DNA of 64,000 bases, from assembly GCF_001949145.1 (NCBI RefSeq), contig NW_019091451.1, positions 760,895 to 824,894 of the forward strand, given 5' to 3'. Below are positions 15,201-23,800 of the stretch, piece after piece (position 1 is the stretch's first letter; the number at the start of each line of letters is the position of its first letter). The position numbers and the translations under genes are program-made. The DNA is from Acanthaster planci. Lineage: Eukaryota; Echinodermata; Asteroidea; Valvatida; Acanthasteridae. The notes under the pieces are model-generated. The model did no database searches. It was not told the origin of the DNA and saw only the letters and a program-made list of their open reading frames with translations.

Positions 15201-18200
15201 GTCACCAAATGCAAACAGGTTCTGCGGGGAACACAGGAAATCAGGCTGAACTGCTCGCGGACAGTATTTTTGGCAAAAATGGATAGATCAGCCCACTTTA
15301 AGAATGCAGCCACAAGACACAAATATTGACACTTGAGGATTATGTCCCCATTATTTGTATGATGGCTCACACTGCAACCTCATATTTTGCTATACTCCGA
15401 GGTACCAGCTATGTTTGCTGCAACGGTAGGCTGTGTACAGCAGCCAGGTTCAAGTTTAACAGACTTCCTGGACTTTGTGTGTGTGTTAGGGCCAACAAAG
15501 GGATTAGACATGCCTGACGCTGGAGATTTAGGGAACACTCAACAGTCAGCTGTACCACTGTTGCAGTCGAGACCATCACAGGACCTTTCACAAGACTATG
15601 CACATGACCAGTCACAAGTACAGGACAAGCAATGACTGAGGATTGCTTTTGTTGCAGTTCTGACCTTTTGACTAACTAGTGACTTGAATTTAGACTGGAG
15701 GTCTTGTGTTGGTCTTGTGGGCCCTTGTTAAGGTCTTGACCAAAGATCGTATAGCACTGCGTAACGGTGCAAGATGGAGAACTTCACCGTGAATACACGT
15801 AAAACATTGTAATCGCATGGGCGTCATCGGAGCAAGCGATACGCCTGCGCAATGCACATTAATGCACAGGGGCAAGCGCCGTGGCAGGCAAGTACACCTG
15901 GTGCACCTGCGTCTGTGCATTACTGTGAACCTTGCAGGCGTATCGCTTGTTCAAATGGCACCCATGGTGATTACACCTTTTGGGCACAGTTATCCATCTT
16001 GCGCCTTCGGCGCTATACGGTATTTGGTCTTGACTACCACAGTGACGGCAGATGATCAAGACATCCTCAATGTGAACTGATCAAAGCTGTCCAGCACACA
16101 GTAATCTTAAACATGTATAAGTTGATCCATTTCCAAGCGACCTCAGTATATCTCTGTCCCTGTAAACTTTTTCTCTTCCACGTCAACGTTTTAACTCACC
16201 ATGGGGTCTAAATCCCCACCAACAACCCCTCGGACTGCGCCGTCTTTCAGCGACACGCCGCGTATGCTGCTGCTCTCACTGTCGGCCACGAACATGCAGT
16301 TCAAGTACTCCACATGGGGGTTGACCAAGCCGGAGGGCTGGGCAAAGCCGGCCTTCCTGGGGTAGGCATTGTTGCGGTTTTCCTCTTTGCCAGAGCCGGC
16401 ATACAGCATGCAGACCTGTGCCTTGTGATCACTGAGAATTTCAAAAAAGTATGTAAAAACACCAACAGCATTTTACTCTTGCCTTTCTGACCACGCCTAC
16501 TTTTCGGTCGGACCAAAACCAAAAAGGGTTGGAAAATGCCTGATGTCTCGCAGTCATTTTACCCTCTGAGGGTTGACAGAGAATTAACTCTGTATTCTTT
16601 GGGGATAGGGAGGTTGTTCTAGTGTGTCATGCTTGTTCTAAATACGACTTAGTTTATAACTAGTGGTCCCAAAGGTTAAAAAGAACACTTATGAAGAGTA
16701 AAATCATGCCATCTGTAGAGAAAAATTACAGTTTGACATCGGACACCTTCCAACCATTTCCCTTACTTTATCCATGTGAAAAAAATGATAAATCTCTTGT
16801 GAAGACATGCCATGATGTCCAAGCATTTTTTGTGCCTGGAGTACAGTACCAGACATGCTCAGTTATCGCCTTAGCAGCCTCAGTCTCTTGGTCAAAGAAT
16901 GCAAAGCTCTCTTTTTTAAAATGTGACGAACAAATTACAATTAATGACAAGAGTTCTGTGTCCGGCAATTTGCCTCCAAACATAACAAATTCCACCCCAT
17001 CAAAGAAAAATTCATTCTGCTCAGGAAAAGCTGAAATTATCTGAAAAACAATTTTTTTTAAACTTGCAGGTTAAAACGGTAAAAAATGGTGTCTGAAATG
17101 ACACTCCTTCCCAATGAAATCATCACTCACACATTTTTGAGCCATTTACTATCTCGCAGGAATAAACCCCAGATCTGATGGCTCCCAGCCATGGCGATGA
17201 AGAGAATGCTGTCATCCGGTCCCCCTAGACACACATCCCAAGGGGAGCTCAGCACCTGCTCAGGGCCTGGAGCCCCTCCCCACTGGCACTTGTAGTCTCC
17301 CATCACCCCTGTACCCGCAATGGTAGTGACTGCCCCAGCCTTTAGGTCAATCTGAGGATGGAGTTTTAAAAATCTATGCGTACAACTGAATACATTTTTA
17401 AAACTTTGCTCTGAGAACAACCGATAGGGTGTTTATCTGGCTTCTTTGCACAATTTGGTTGAAAGAGAGGCTGAACTTGCAAAGCTGCTATTGAAGCAGA
17501 GGATATAACAGAAAATACCGTTGAGAAAATATTAGTTAACGGTAGTCACATGCAATTAACATCTTAACAGTCTTTTGCTGAACAAATGTTTCACACGCTT
17601 AGCAAATTTCTGTTCCGAGCAACTCCACTAAACAGGAAGTATTTCACATGGTTTGCCAGACGTGAGATGCAATGATATCAATGTCACATTTTTTTAGCAC
17701 ATTGCATCTGAAGAGCAAATTGGAGAAAATATCGATTCGTATGTTTGATAGTTAAATGGGCAAACTGGGCCAAGGAAAAAAAATTTATTTGCAGGATTCT
17801 TTTAACGTACAGATCCCACTTGGATCAAATACAGTTTAGAGTACACAAAACATTACTTTGTCTCAGATCTACTGAAGACAACTTGGTTGTAATTTGCATG
17901 AGTACAATGCATGTTTGTTATATCAAACAAACAGTCACCTTTCTGATAGCGTGGTTCTCCGTGTCAGCCAGGTAAATGATTTCATCCTTCCACACCATAC
18001 CTTGTGGCGAGTGGAACCGCGCTTTGCGGAAAGATCCATCCACAAAGCCCTTCTCAGTCCCACCGATGCAGTGAAGTACCACCCCCTCCTGCGAGGTCAC
18101 CAGAATGCGATGGTGGCCACTATCTGCCACCGCTAAATTGTTACCTTGGCCATCGATGACGATCTTTCCTGGGAAAAGGAGCGGCGAATCGGGCAGGGTG

Positions 18201-20246
18201 TCCTTCAACAGGGCGAGCATCGGTAGCTCCGCATCAACCACAATCTCTCCACGGGATCTGAAAAATGCCATGGTGACCTCGCAGATCAGGAGCAACTTCT
18301 TGCGGTTGCCCTCCCCAATGATCGGCAGGAGGTACTCTCCGGAGGGGCCAACCAGCACCAGCGTGGGCCAGCACTGCACATCCAGAGCATTCCACAGCAC
18401 GGCCTCGTGGTCATTCACAACAGCGTGAGCAATGTCGTAACGCAACACGGCATTAAGTACGTTTGCCGACGTCTTCTCATTCTCAAACTTGGCCGAGTGA
18501 ACACCGATGACGACCAGTCCATCGCTGACCGGAAACTTTTCTTCCAGGACCTCGAGATCAGGCAGGATATGCATGCAGTTAATGCAGCAGTAGGTGAAGA
18601 AATCAAGAACCACGAGCTTGCCTCTCAAGTCACGGTGCAAAGACAATGGTTCCTTTGTGTTGAACCACTCAAGACCTACGAGTTCAACCAAAAATGTCTG
18701 ACATACATGTGCTATAATAGACCGTTTATTCAAATTTAACACTGGTGTACATGTACATGTACATCTTCCTGCCAAATCCACCAATACTGTAGTATCTGCT
18801 GCTTTAACCACTTGCTGCTGGGGAGTCCGGTTTCAGGCACATATTCATTATATGCACAGCCGGGGTGTCCAAAATCGTACAAAGGGAACTGGGCCTTGTA
18901 ACAACAGACCGTACTTATAACAAAAGACCAGGTTGCTGGGAATTACCAACTTTTTTTCACTGTCAACAGCGGAGATAATCCAGCATTTTTTTGAAACAGT
19001 ATACCACTGTTTGGGGCATTCAGTGGGAGTGGATTACCACCGGGGGACAAAAGCGCTCCACCACTGCAGCGATGAGCCACACAGTACCGCTGCACGCTAA
19101 TCTGGCCCCTATTGAAAAAATGTGAGCAGCGTACTGTGCCAGTTTCGGGAACAAAAGAAAATTACGTAACACCGCACAATCTGGGCTCTCTTTACAAGGC
19201 GGTAGGCCTGGCTGAAATACTCCAGTGTCAACAGATGTTGTCTGTCAGATTAGAGTAGAAACCAGACAGTCCTTCATGTGGGTGTCAGTGTCCAGTAAAT
19301 GAAGATATGAATTTCTAAAGAATTTTGAAAACAGAAAAAAAAAGAAAAATACTCCAGCCCCGCAGAATCAATATTTATAAATGCCCCCCGACAGGATGTG
19401 GTTAAGCAGGGTGATGCAGTGTATATTCTTTCATTCTACTCTCCCACAAGTTCAATACGTAATACTTTACCACAGTTTAAAACTTAACAAGCTAGGCCTA
19501 TGTCCTCTCACATCAGCACATGGATACTAAGATTCTGGCAATCTTTGCTAATTCTAGGGCTTCCTCCAACGTCCGTGACTGTATCTTTACCAGGTCTCTT
19601 ATTTCACCACTTACTATGAAAACCAATCAGACTTTACTACCAGACAACAGGTGGCAAGATATGAGACTTAGTGAATACATGTATATGGTCACATACTCAA
19701 TGTTCATTCTAAGTACAACATTTAACAACATAAAAAGAACTTTCAGCCATGCAAGCAAGGAATAGAGTACCCCGTCTTCCATTTTGAACTTATATAAATG
19801 TGGACATGGTGGACAATGTCTAAAATAAAACATTCTAAGTAACATCATTTCAAACTTGTGCAATAAATGGAGGGCGGTAAAATCTGTGTAACTATGGTAA
19901 CAGTTAAACTAACATTAGCGCCACAAGTAGGGCTGTCAATGGGGCCTTAGTATTCCTCTTTTTCGAATGTTGGACTGGATAGGTCGTACTGGATCGGTCG
20001 TAGAAACGACCGGCATGACTAATCCAGTCCAGCTAGGCTGTGAATGACTCTACTGACATTTGTTTTTCACAGCCCTACGCTACGTGTATATGTAGGCCAA
20101 GTAAACCTACCCTCCGGAAAATCTTGGACAATTGTTCGTTCTTCAGGATTGCATTTTTTCTCCAGATATTTGAGCACAATCTCTCGTTTTTCTTCATCTG
20201 TTTTGGCAGCAGTCAAGGCCATGTCAAGGATGTTAAAGCTACCCAT
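12007..20246 (-). CDS. NHLRC2: NHL repeat-containing protein 2 (thioredoxin-like plus NHL propeller)
   Basis: Eight exons on the minus strand: 20246-20111, 18675-17939, 17351-17131, 16431-16200, 15221-15099, 13907-13698, 12950-12719, 12257-12007. Every junction keeps phase and the total is 2142 nt, giving 713 residues (the human protein is about 726). Residues 46-200 are a thioredoxin-like domain with the family's C-C-I-N-C at 75-79. Residues of about 210-560 form the NHL beta-propeller, with repeats such as [21 protein letters not shown] and D-T-N-N-N-A-I. A beta-rich C-terminal domain follows. The start is the ATG at 20246; an in-frame TAG lies just upstream. Vertebrate NHLRC2 is an essential cytosolic protein whose enzymatic role is unclear. 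Its introns hold three related TTAA-bounded transposons. Confidence 0.95.
12719..12950 (-). CDS. NHLRC2: NHLRC2 exon 7 (start of C-terminal domain)
   Basis: Starts L-K-I-I-F-P-S and contains [14 protein letters not shown], parallel to the vertebrate L-P-S-G-S-K-L-T-E-G segment. The acceptor catatag lies only about 40 bp from a transposon end, and the donor is gtaggt. The 5' residues diverge from vertebrates. Confidence 0.88.
12992..13553. mobile_element. TTAA-bounded miniature transposon, copy 1 (NHLRC2 intron 6)
   Basis: 562 bp with TTAA at both ends and imperfect terminal inverted repeats starting CCAT. It fills most of intron 6. Its interior (TCTAATCTGACAGACAAC, CCCAAAACTGGCACAGTGCG, CAATTCCCAGCAGCTCGG) is shared with copies 2 and 3. 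It has no coding capacity. The TTAA target and CCA ends suggest a non-autonomous piggyBac-like element. Confidence 0.75.
13698..13907 (-). CDS. NHLRC2: NHLRC2 exon 6
   Basis: Seventy codons, I-K-V-V-D-P to [10 protein letters not shown], with donor gtaaaa. It contains F-N-E-P-G-G-L-C and V-A-D-T-N-N-N, the last propeller blade. Confidence 0.94.
14457..15050. mobile_element. TTAA-bounded miniature transposon, copy 2 (NHLRC2 intron 5)
   Basis: 594 bp in the same orientation as copy 1. Ends are TTAA-CCACTTGGTGCCAGG and, reversed, TTAA-CCATATGCTGCCAGGG. It ends 48 bp from the edge of exon 5. Confidence 0.78.
15099..15221 (-). CDS. NHLRC2: NHLRC2 exon 5
   Basis: Forty-one codons, [10 protein letters not shown] to V-A-D-S-Y-N-H-K, with acceptor ccccgcag and donor gtgggt. 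Confidence 0.94.
15580..15735 (+). repeat. Dispersed repeat, copy A
   Basis: Contains GACTTGAATTTAGACTGGAG, GTCTTGTGTTGGTCTTGTG and an AATGACTGAGGATTGCTTT-type segment. Diverged matches occur in CCDC172 intron 9 (copy B) and downstream of NTPDase exon 3 (copy C). It is non-coding. The class is unknown. Confidence 0.55.
15733..16034. repeat. Fold-back (inverted repeat) element in NHLRC2 intron 4
   Basis: The left arm from 15733 (GTCTTGACCAAAGATCGTAT) pairs with the right arm ending at 16034 (CGGTATTTGGTCTTGAC). Both arms also carry a GCAAGCGATACGCCTGC-type segment and a CAAGATGGA-type segment. Total length is about 300 bp, with imperfect arms of about 130 bp. This fits a MITE or other fold-back insertion; no coding frame is present. 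Confidence 0.65.
16200..16431 (-). CDS. NHLRC2: NHLRC2 exon 4
   Basis: Encodes [24 protein letters not shown] and the ending G-G-D-L-D-P-M before donor gtgagt. The match to the vertebrate protein is nearly unbroken. Confidence 0.94.
17131..17351 (-). CDS. NHLRC2: NHLRC2 exon 3
   Basis: Encodes I-D-L-K-A-G through S-S-P-W-D-V and [10 protein letters not shown]. The acceptor is atcctcag. The strong donor gtgagt leaves GT, which is completed by T of exon 4. Confidence 0.93.
17939..18675 (-). CDS. NHLRC2: NHLRC2 exon 2 (thioredoxin-like domain, first NHL repeats)
   Basis: Runs from L-E-W-F-N-T-K-E-P to D-T-E-N-H-A-I-R-K, with acceptor tcgtag and donor gtgact. It contains [11 protein letters not shown] and S-P-L-L-F-P-G-K, both hallmark stretches of the family. 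Confidence 0.95.
18804..19405. mobile_element. TTAA-bounded miniature transposon, copy 3 (NHLRC2 intron 1, inverted)
   Basis: 602 bp in the opposite orientation to copies 1 and 2, again with TTAA at each end and CCAC termini. The interior reads as the reverse complement of the other copies, for example CAGATGTTGTCTGTCAGATT and ACCGCACAATCTGGGCTC. It lies 128 bp from exon 2. Confidence 0.75.
20111..20246 (-). CDS. NHLRC2: NHLRC2 exon 1
   Basis: Starts M-G-S-F-N-I-L-D-M and ends Q-D-F-P-E plus one base, followed by donor gtaggt. The helical N-terminus before the thioredoxin fold matches the family in length and in the P-E-G ending. An upstream GTG is open in frame but is preceded by a stop, so the ATG is preferred. 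Confidence 0.88.
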
Positions 20247-20735
20247 TTTGCCGCAATTTTCCACTGTCTATATCAGTACTTCATTCAATCACGACAGTCA
20301 TGACATGTTGATGTCAGCCTGAATGTTTCTTCTTTTCACTTCCGCACTCCCTCCTGATCGGCGCAGCTAGCTGAAGCGCGACACGATTCGTTCATTATTA
20401 GGGGTGGAAATAATTTACCCAAATATGTCTTCACGGTTCCCAGGTAGTTCAACGAATGTTTTTCACAATCAAATCACGATTTCATAAAGTAAAGCCCTAT
20501 AGTGCTTGAACGAGTGAAATAGTTCAATTAATGTTTTGTATTAGTTGAAATATGTTAATGGTTGAACAGTTCAATAGAAAGTTATACCTAAAGAACAAAT
20601 GGAACTTTCTACACTGATCATTGTCGAGAGCCCTCAAGCGTCTCGAAAAGGTTAAGCCAATCGGCAAGGGGTAAACTTTTGTGTGCGCAAACTTCTGAAG
20701 TTTATCTAAATATCGTTGCTGTGACATTTGTAAAA
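20247..20735. promoter_or_regulatory. Shared head-to-head promoter region, NHLRC2/CCDC172
   Basis: 489 bp separate the divergent start codons of NHLRC2 (minus) and CCDC172 (plus), so both 5' UTRs and promoters must lie here unless untranslated first exons exist. A short GC-richer patch (GGCGCAGCTAGCTGAAGCGC) sits near 20360. I see no clear TATA box. The role is inferred from layout only. Confidence 0.5.
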
Positions 20736-20814
20736 ATGAGTTTGAATGACCTATTTGTCCAGATTTTGCAGTCTGAGCAGAAGGCGAAAGAAAGGAAAGC
20801 CTTGCTGAGTGAAG
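20736..20814 (+). CDS. CCDC172: CCDC172 exon 1
   Basis: M-S-L-N-D-L-F-V-Q-I-L-Q-S-E-Q-K-A-K-E followed by one leftover base and donor gttaga. Confidence 0.85.
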
Positions 20815-23800
20815 GTTAGATAAAAATCAATATTACCCTGCTTAACATGCAGGACTGAGCATACTGAGCCTACTGAGGCACGTAGCTCGGCCTATATGAC
20901 GTCAGGACTCCTTTGTCGATAAGATTGATAAAAACGCAACTTTGGTGTTGATTTTAAACACTTTTTAGCCCAAAGGTCAACAAGTCTTGTGATGTTGTTA
21001 ATTATCAGTGTAAGAAGTGTTATTCGTTGACATTTCCTCCAACCGTTTCTAGTTCACTTTGTAAGACCCTGTTCTAACTCCCAAAGGCTGAAAAGCACAA
21101 CCCTGTCTTGCCCGTTGTGCCTTGCAGTTTTTGGAAGACATAACCTGTTCTGATATAATACATTCTCCTACAGTGATTGCTGTTCGACATGGTATTCATT
21201 GTTGATAAACACCTGCATATCGATAAGAGTCTTTGTTCAAATTGTTAACAGTTAGAAATGAGATAACTCAAGTAAAACAACAAATAAAGGAAGTCCAAGA
21301 AGAATGTCTCTCAACTCAGGGTCAACTTGTTGTCAAGGTAACCACATGATTAATGCAACTTTGAGTCTTCTAACTTAGTACAATAACATGCTACAAGCAA
21401 GCTTTAATATTGTTATAGATTAACCATAATTCATGTGTTCCGTTTTATTTCACCACCAACATGTATTTATTTTCAAATCTGCAGTTGAGTTCGGTTATTT
21501 CTATTCTTCTAAAGGTTGGTTACTAGGCTTCTTGGCAAACATGAAAGCAAAGAGAATCTGACAAAATGAAGATCTGCAGCAAACTTTCGTTCGAGTTGAA
21601 ATGTGTTCAACTTTGATCTGACGTCAAGAATGTGTGTTTGTGTTTACTTTTGCACCAAGTATGAACCAGCCTTAAGGATTAGGCTGCAACAACAGAGCTG
21701 GTCTATGTGCTATCCAGAGATTTGTGTTTTTATAAACTTCACAAAAATGCATTTTCATAATATCAAATGAATTTAAATCTAATCCCGTTACATTAAGCTA
21801 AACTACATGAATCACAAGAAAGAGAAAAATCAACCGTTCAGAGACATCTTCACTCAATGAAAGAGTGGAAATTCTTTTTAAAAATCTGATTCTCCAAATG
21901 ACAAAATTCTAATCCCTGTACCTAAATTTCAGGGTCACATTCAAACCATTGAATGTCTAGCCAGTCACATATAAGAACTCTATCTAAAGATTCTATTATT
22001 GATGTTACATTCAGATCCAACATCAGACAGAAGCTGAGTTGTCAGTGGTGTGGTTGAGACACAAAGAGGGTATTCTCAAAGATCAGCTGGCCCGAGCGTT
22101 GAAGGAAAGAGACTCCAATGCACAGGAACTGGTTCAGTATTATTTCCTCTCACGTTGTCCTTTTTTTGCCAAATTGATATCTGCAAGTAACATCCTGCAT
22201 GCGTGATCTATAGATGAATTAACTTTAAAAAAGTCAAAATATCAAGTGCAACATGAAAGATGAAAAATGAGAAAATGAGACAGTCTACATTTAGGAATTG
22301 GTTTTTTTAAATTTTTTTTTGGGGGGGTTAACTTTCTGTTCACTGAAACTCATTTATCCAACTTTTGTGTTGTGTTCATCCGTCTACAAAAGCAATCACA
22401 ACTGTGCATGTACTTGTCAGGTTGCCGTGGCAACAACGTGTCACATTTGCATCCACACTTACAGAAGTCCTTAGAAGCTGTACAGACTAAGGAACAGGAG
22501 GACTTCAGCCGAGAGATTGCCAACTTCAACCAGGCCTATGGCCTGTGCGGAGATGGTAAGGAGCAGAGGGAGTCCGAGGCCAGACAACAACTCCAAGAGT
22601 TGAAAAACGAAGAGGAAAAATTACTGACAGGTACAGGCACAGGAAAAAAATCAATGATCTTCTGTCCACTATACCATTTTGGAGCATAGTCGTTAGAATT
22701 CTTTAAGAGGGTTGTTAGAGGTTTAAAGGGATTGGGCCCCGCTCTTTTTGACTGATGTGATATATCATGTGGAAAGTACATCCAGGCAAATAGTTTTGAG
22801 TTTTCTTAAACTTTGAAGACATTGGGTGATGTGCAGATGCTACAAATGACTGTTTCTGAAATGCTTCACCTAAAAGTACACCTCGCTTGTTCATATTGTT
22901 TCTTCAAATCAAAAGAAACCTGTAAAAGGGAAAAGCAAGCTTATTTACACGTACTTGGATGATTTGAGAGAGATACAGACACATACCAAAAACTGGGAAT
23001 CTTGGACCCGGTGTCAACCACCACTAGAATTTAAACTCCGGTCTTAAAGATGAAGGGAAGACTCCAGAGACACATCACCATCCTAATTGATTTTAGAAGT
23101 TGAGATGTAATATTGATTAGAAATAATGCATCCAGAAGTGTCTGAGTACCGTAACACCAAAGCTGCACTGAGGAAACTCAATGAAGAAAAGAAGAAACTG
23201 GAATCAGAAGTACATCATCTCCAAGACACCTTACAAGGTGGGGAAAAGTGAAATCATCCATGACTGGATCTTGCCAAACAAGTCTCAAGAACATTTCTTA
23301 ACTTGACCCGTATGAATTTCCAAAAATGTATTTGGATTCATTATTTAAACGGCAGATTTGAAATTGGCTACAGGTGAGCATTTCAATCTGATATTCTTAA
23401 CTGCGAAAATTTCTAGGAACTTGTCTGTTTGTTCTTTGTGTTAGGATTGCATGAGCAATTGGATCAAAAACAGTCTATTACAAAGAAACTTGAAAGAGTT
23501 AAAAGTGAAGTTGCGACTCTCCCTCAAAATGATCCTGAGTTCTTAAGGTCAGTAAACAGTGGTGTCACCTTACAGCTCCCAACAATACCTGCAATGCTTG
23601 CATAGTTCTCTTGACTTTTTGCCACTTTTCCCTTGGGAATTGAGACAGGTCCGAGGAGATATACTACACTATTAGAATTCAGTCAGAGACAATCTATGGG
23701 AGGCTTTGGTCAAGGGTTGTCATGCATTTCATTCCTTTCCACTAAAATGTGTCATGAGCATTGCAGACTCTTGGATGTCCTAGAGCACAGGAGACAAAAT

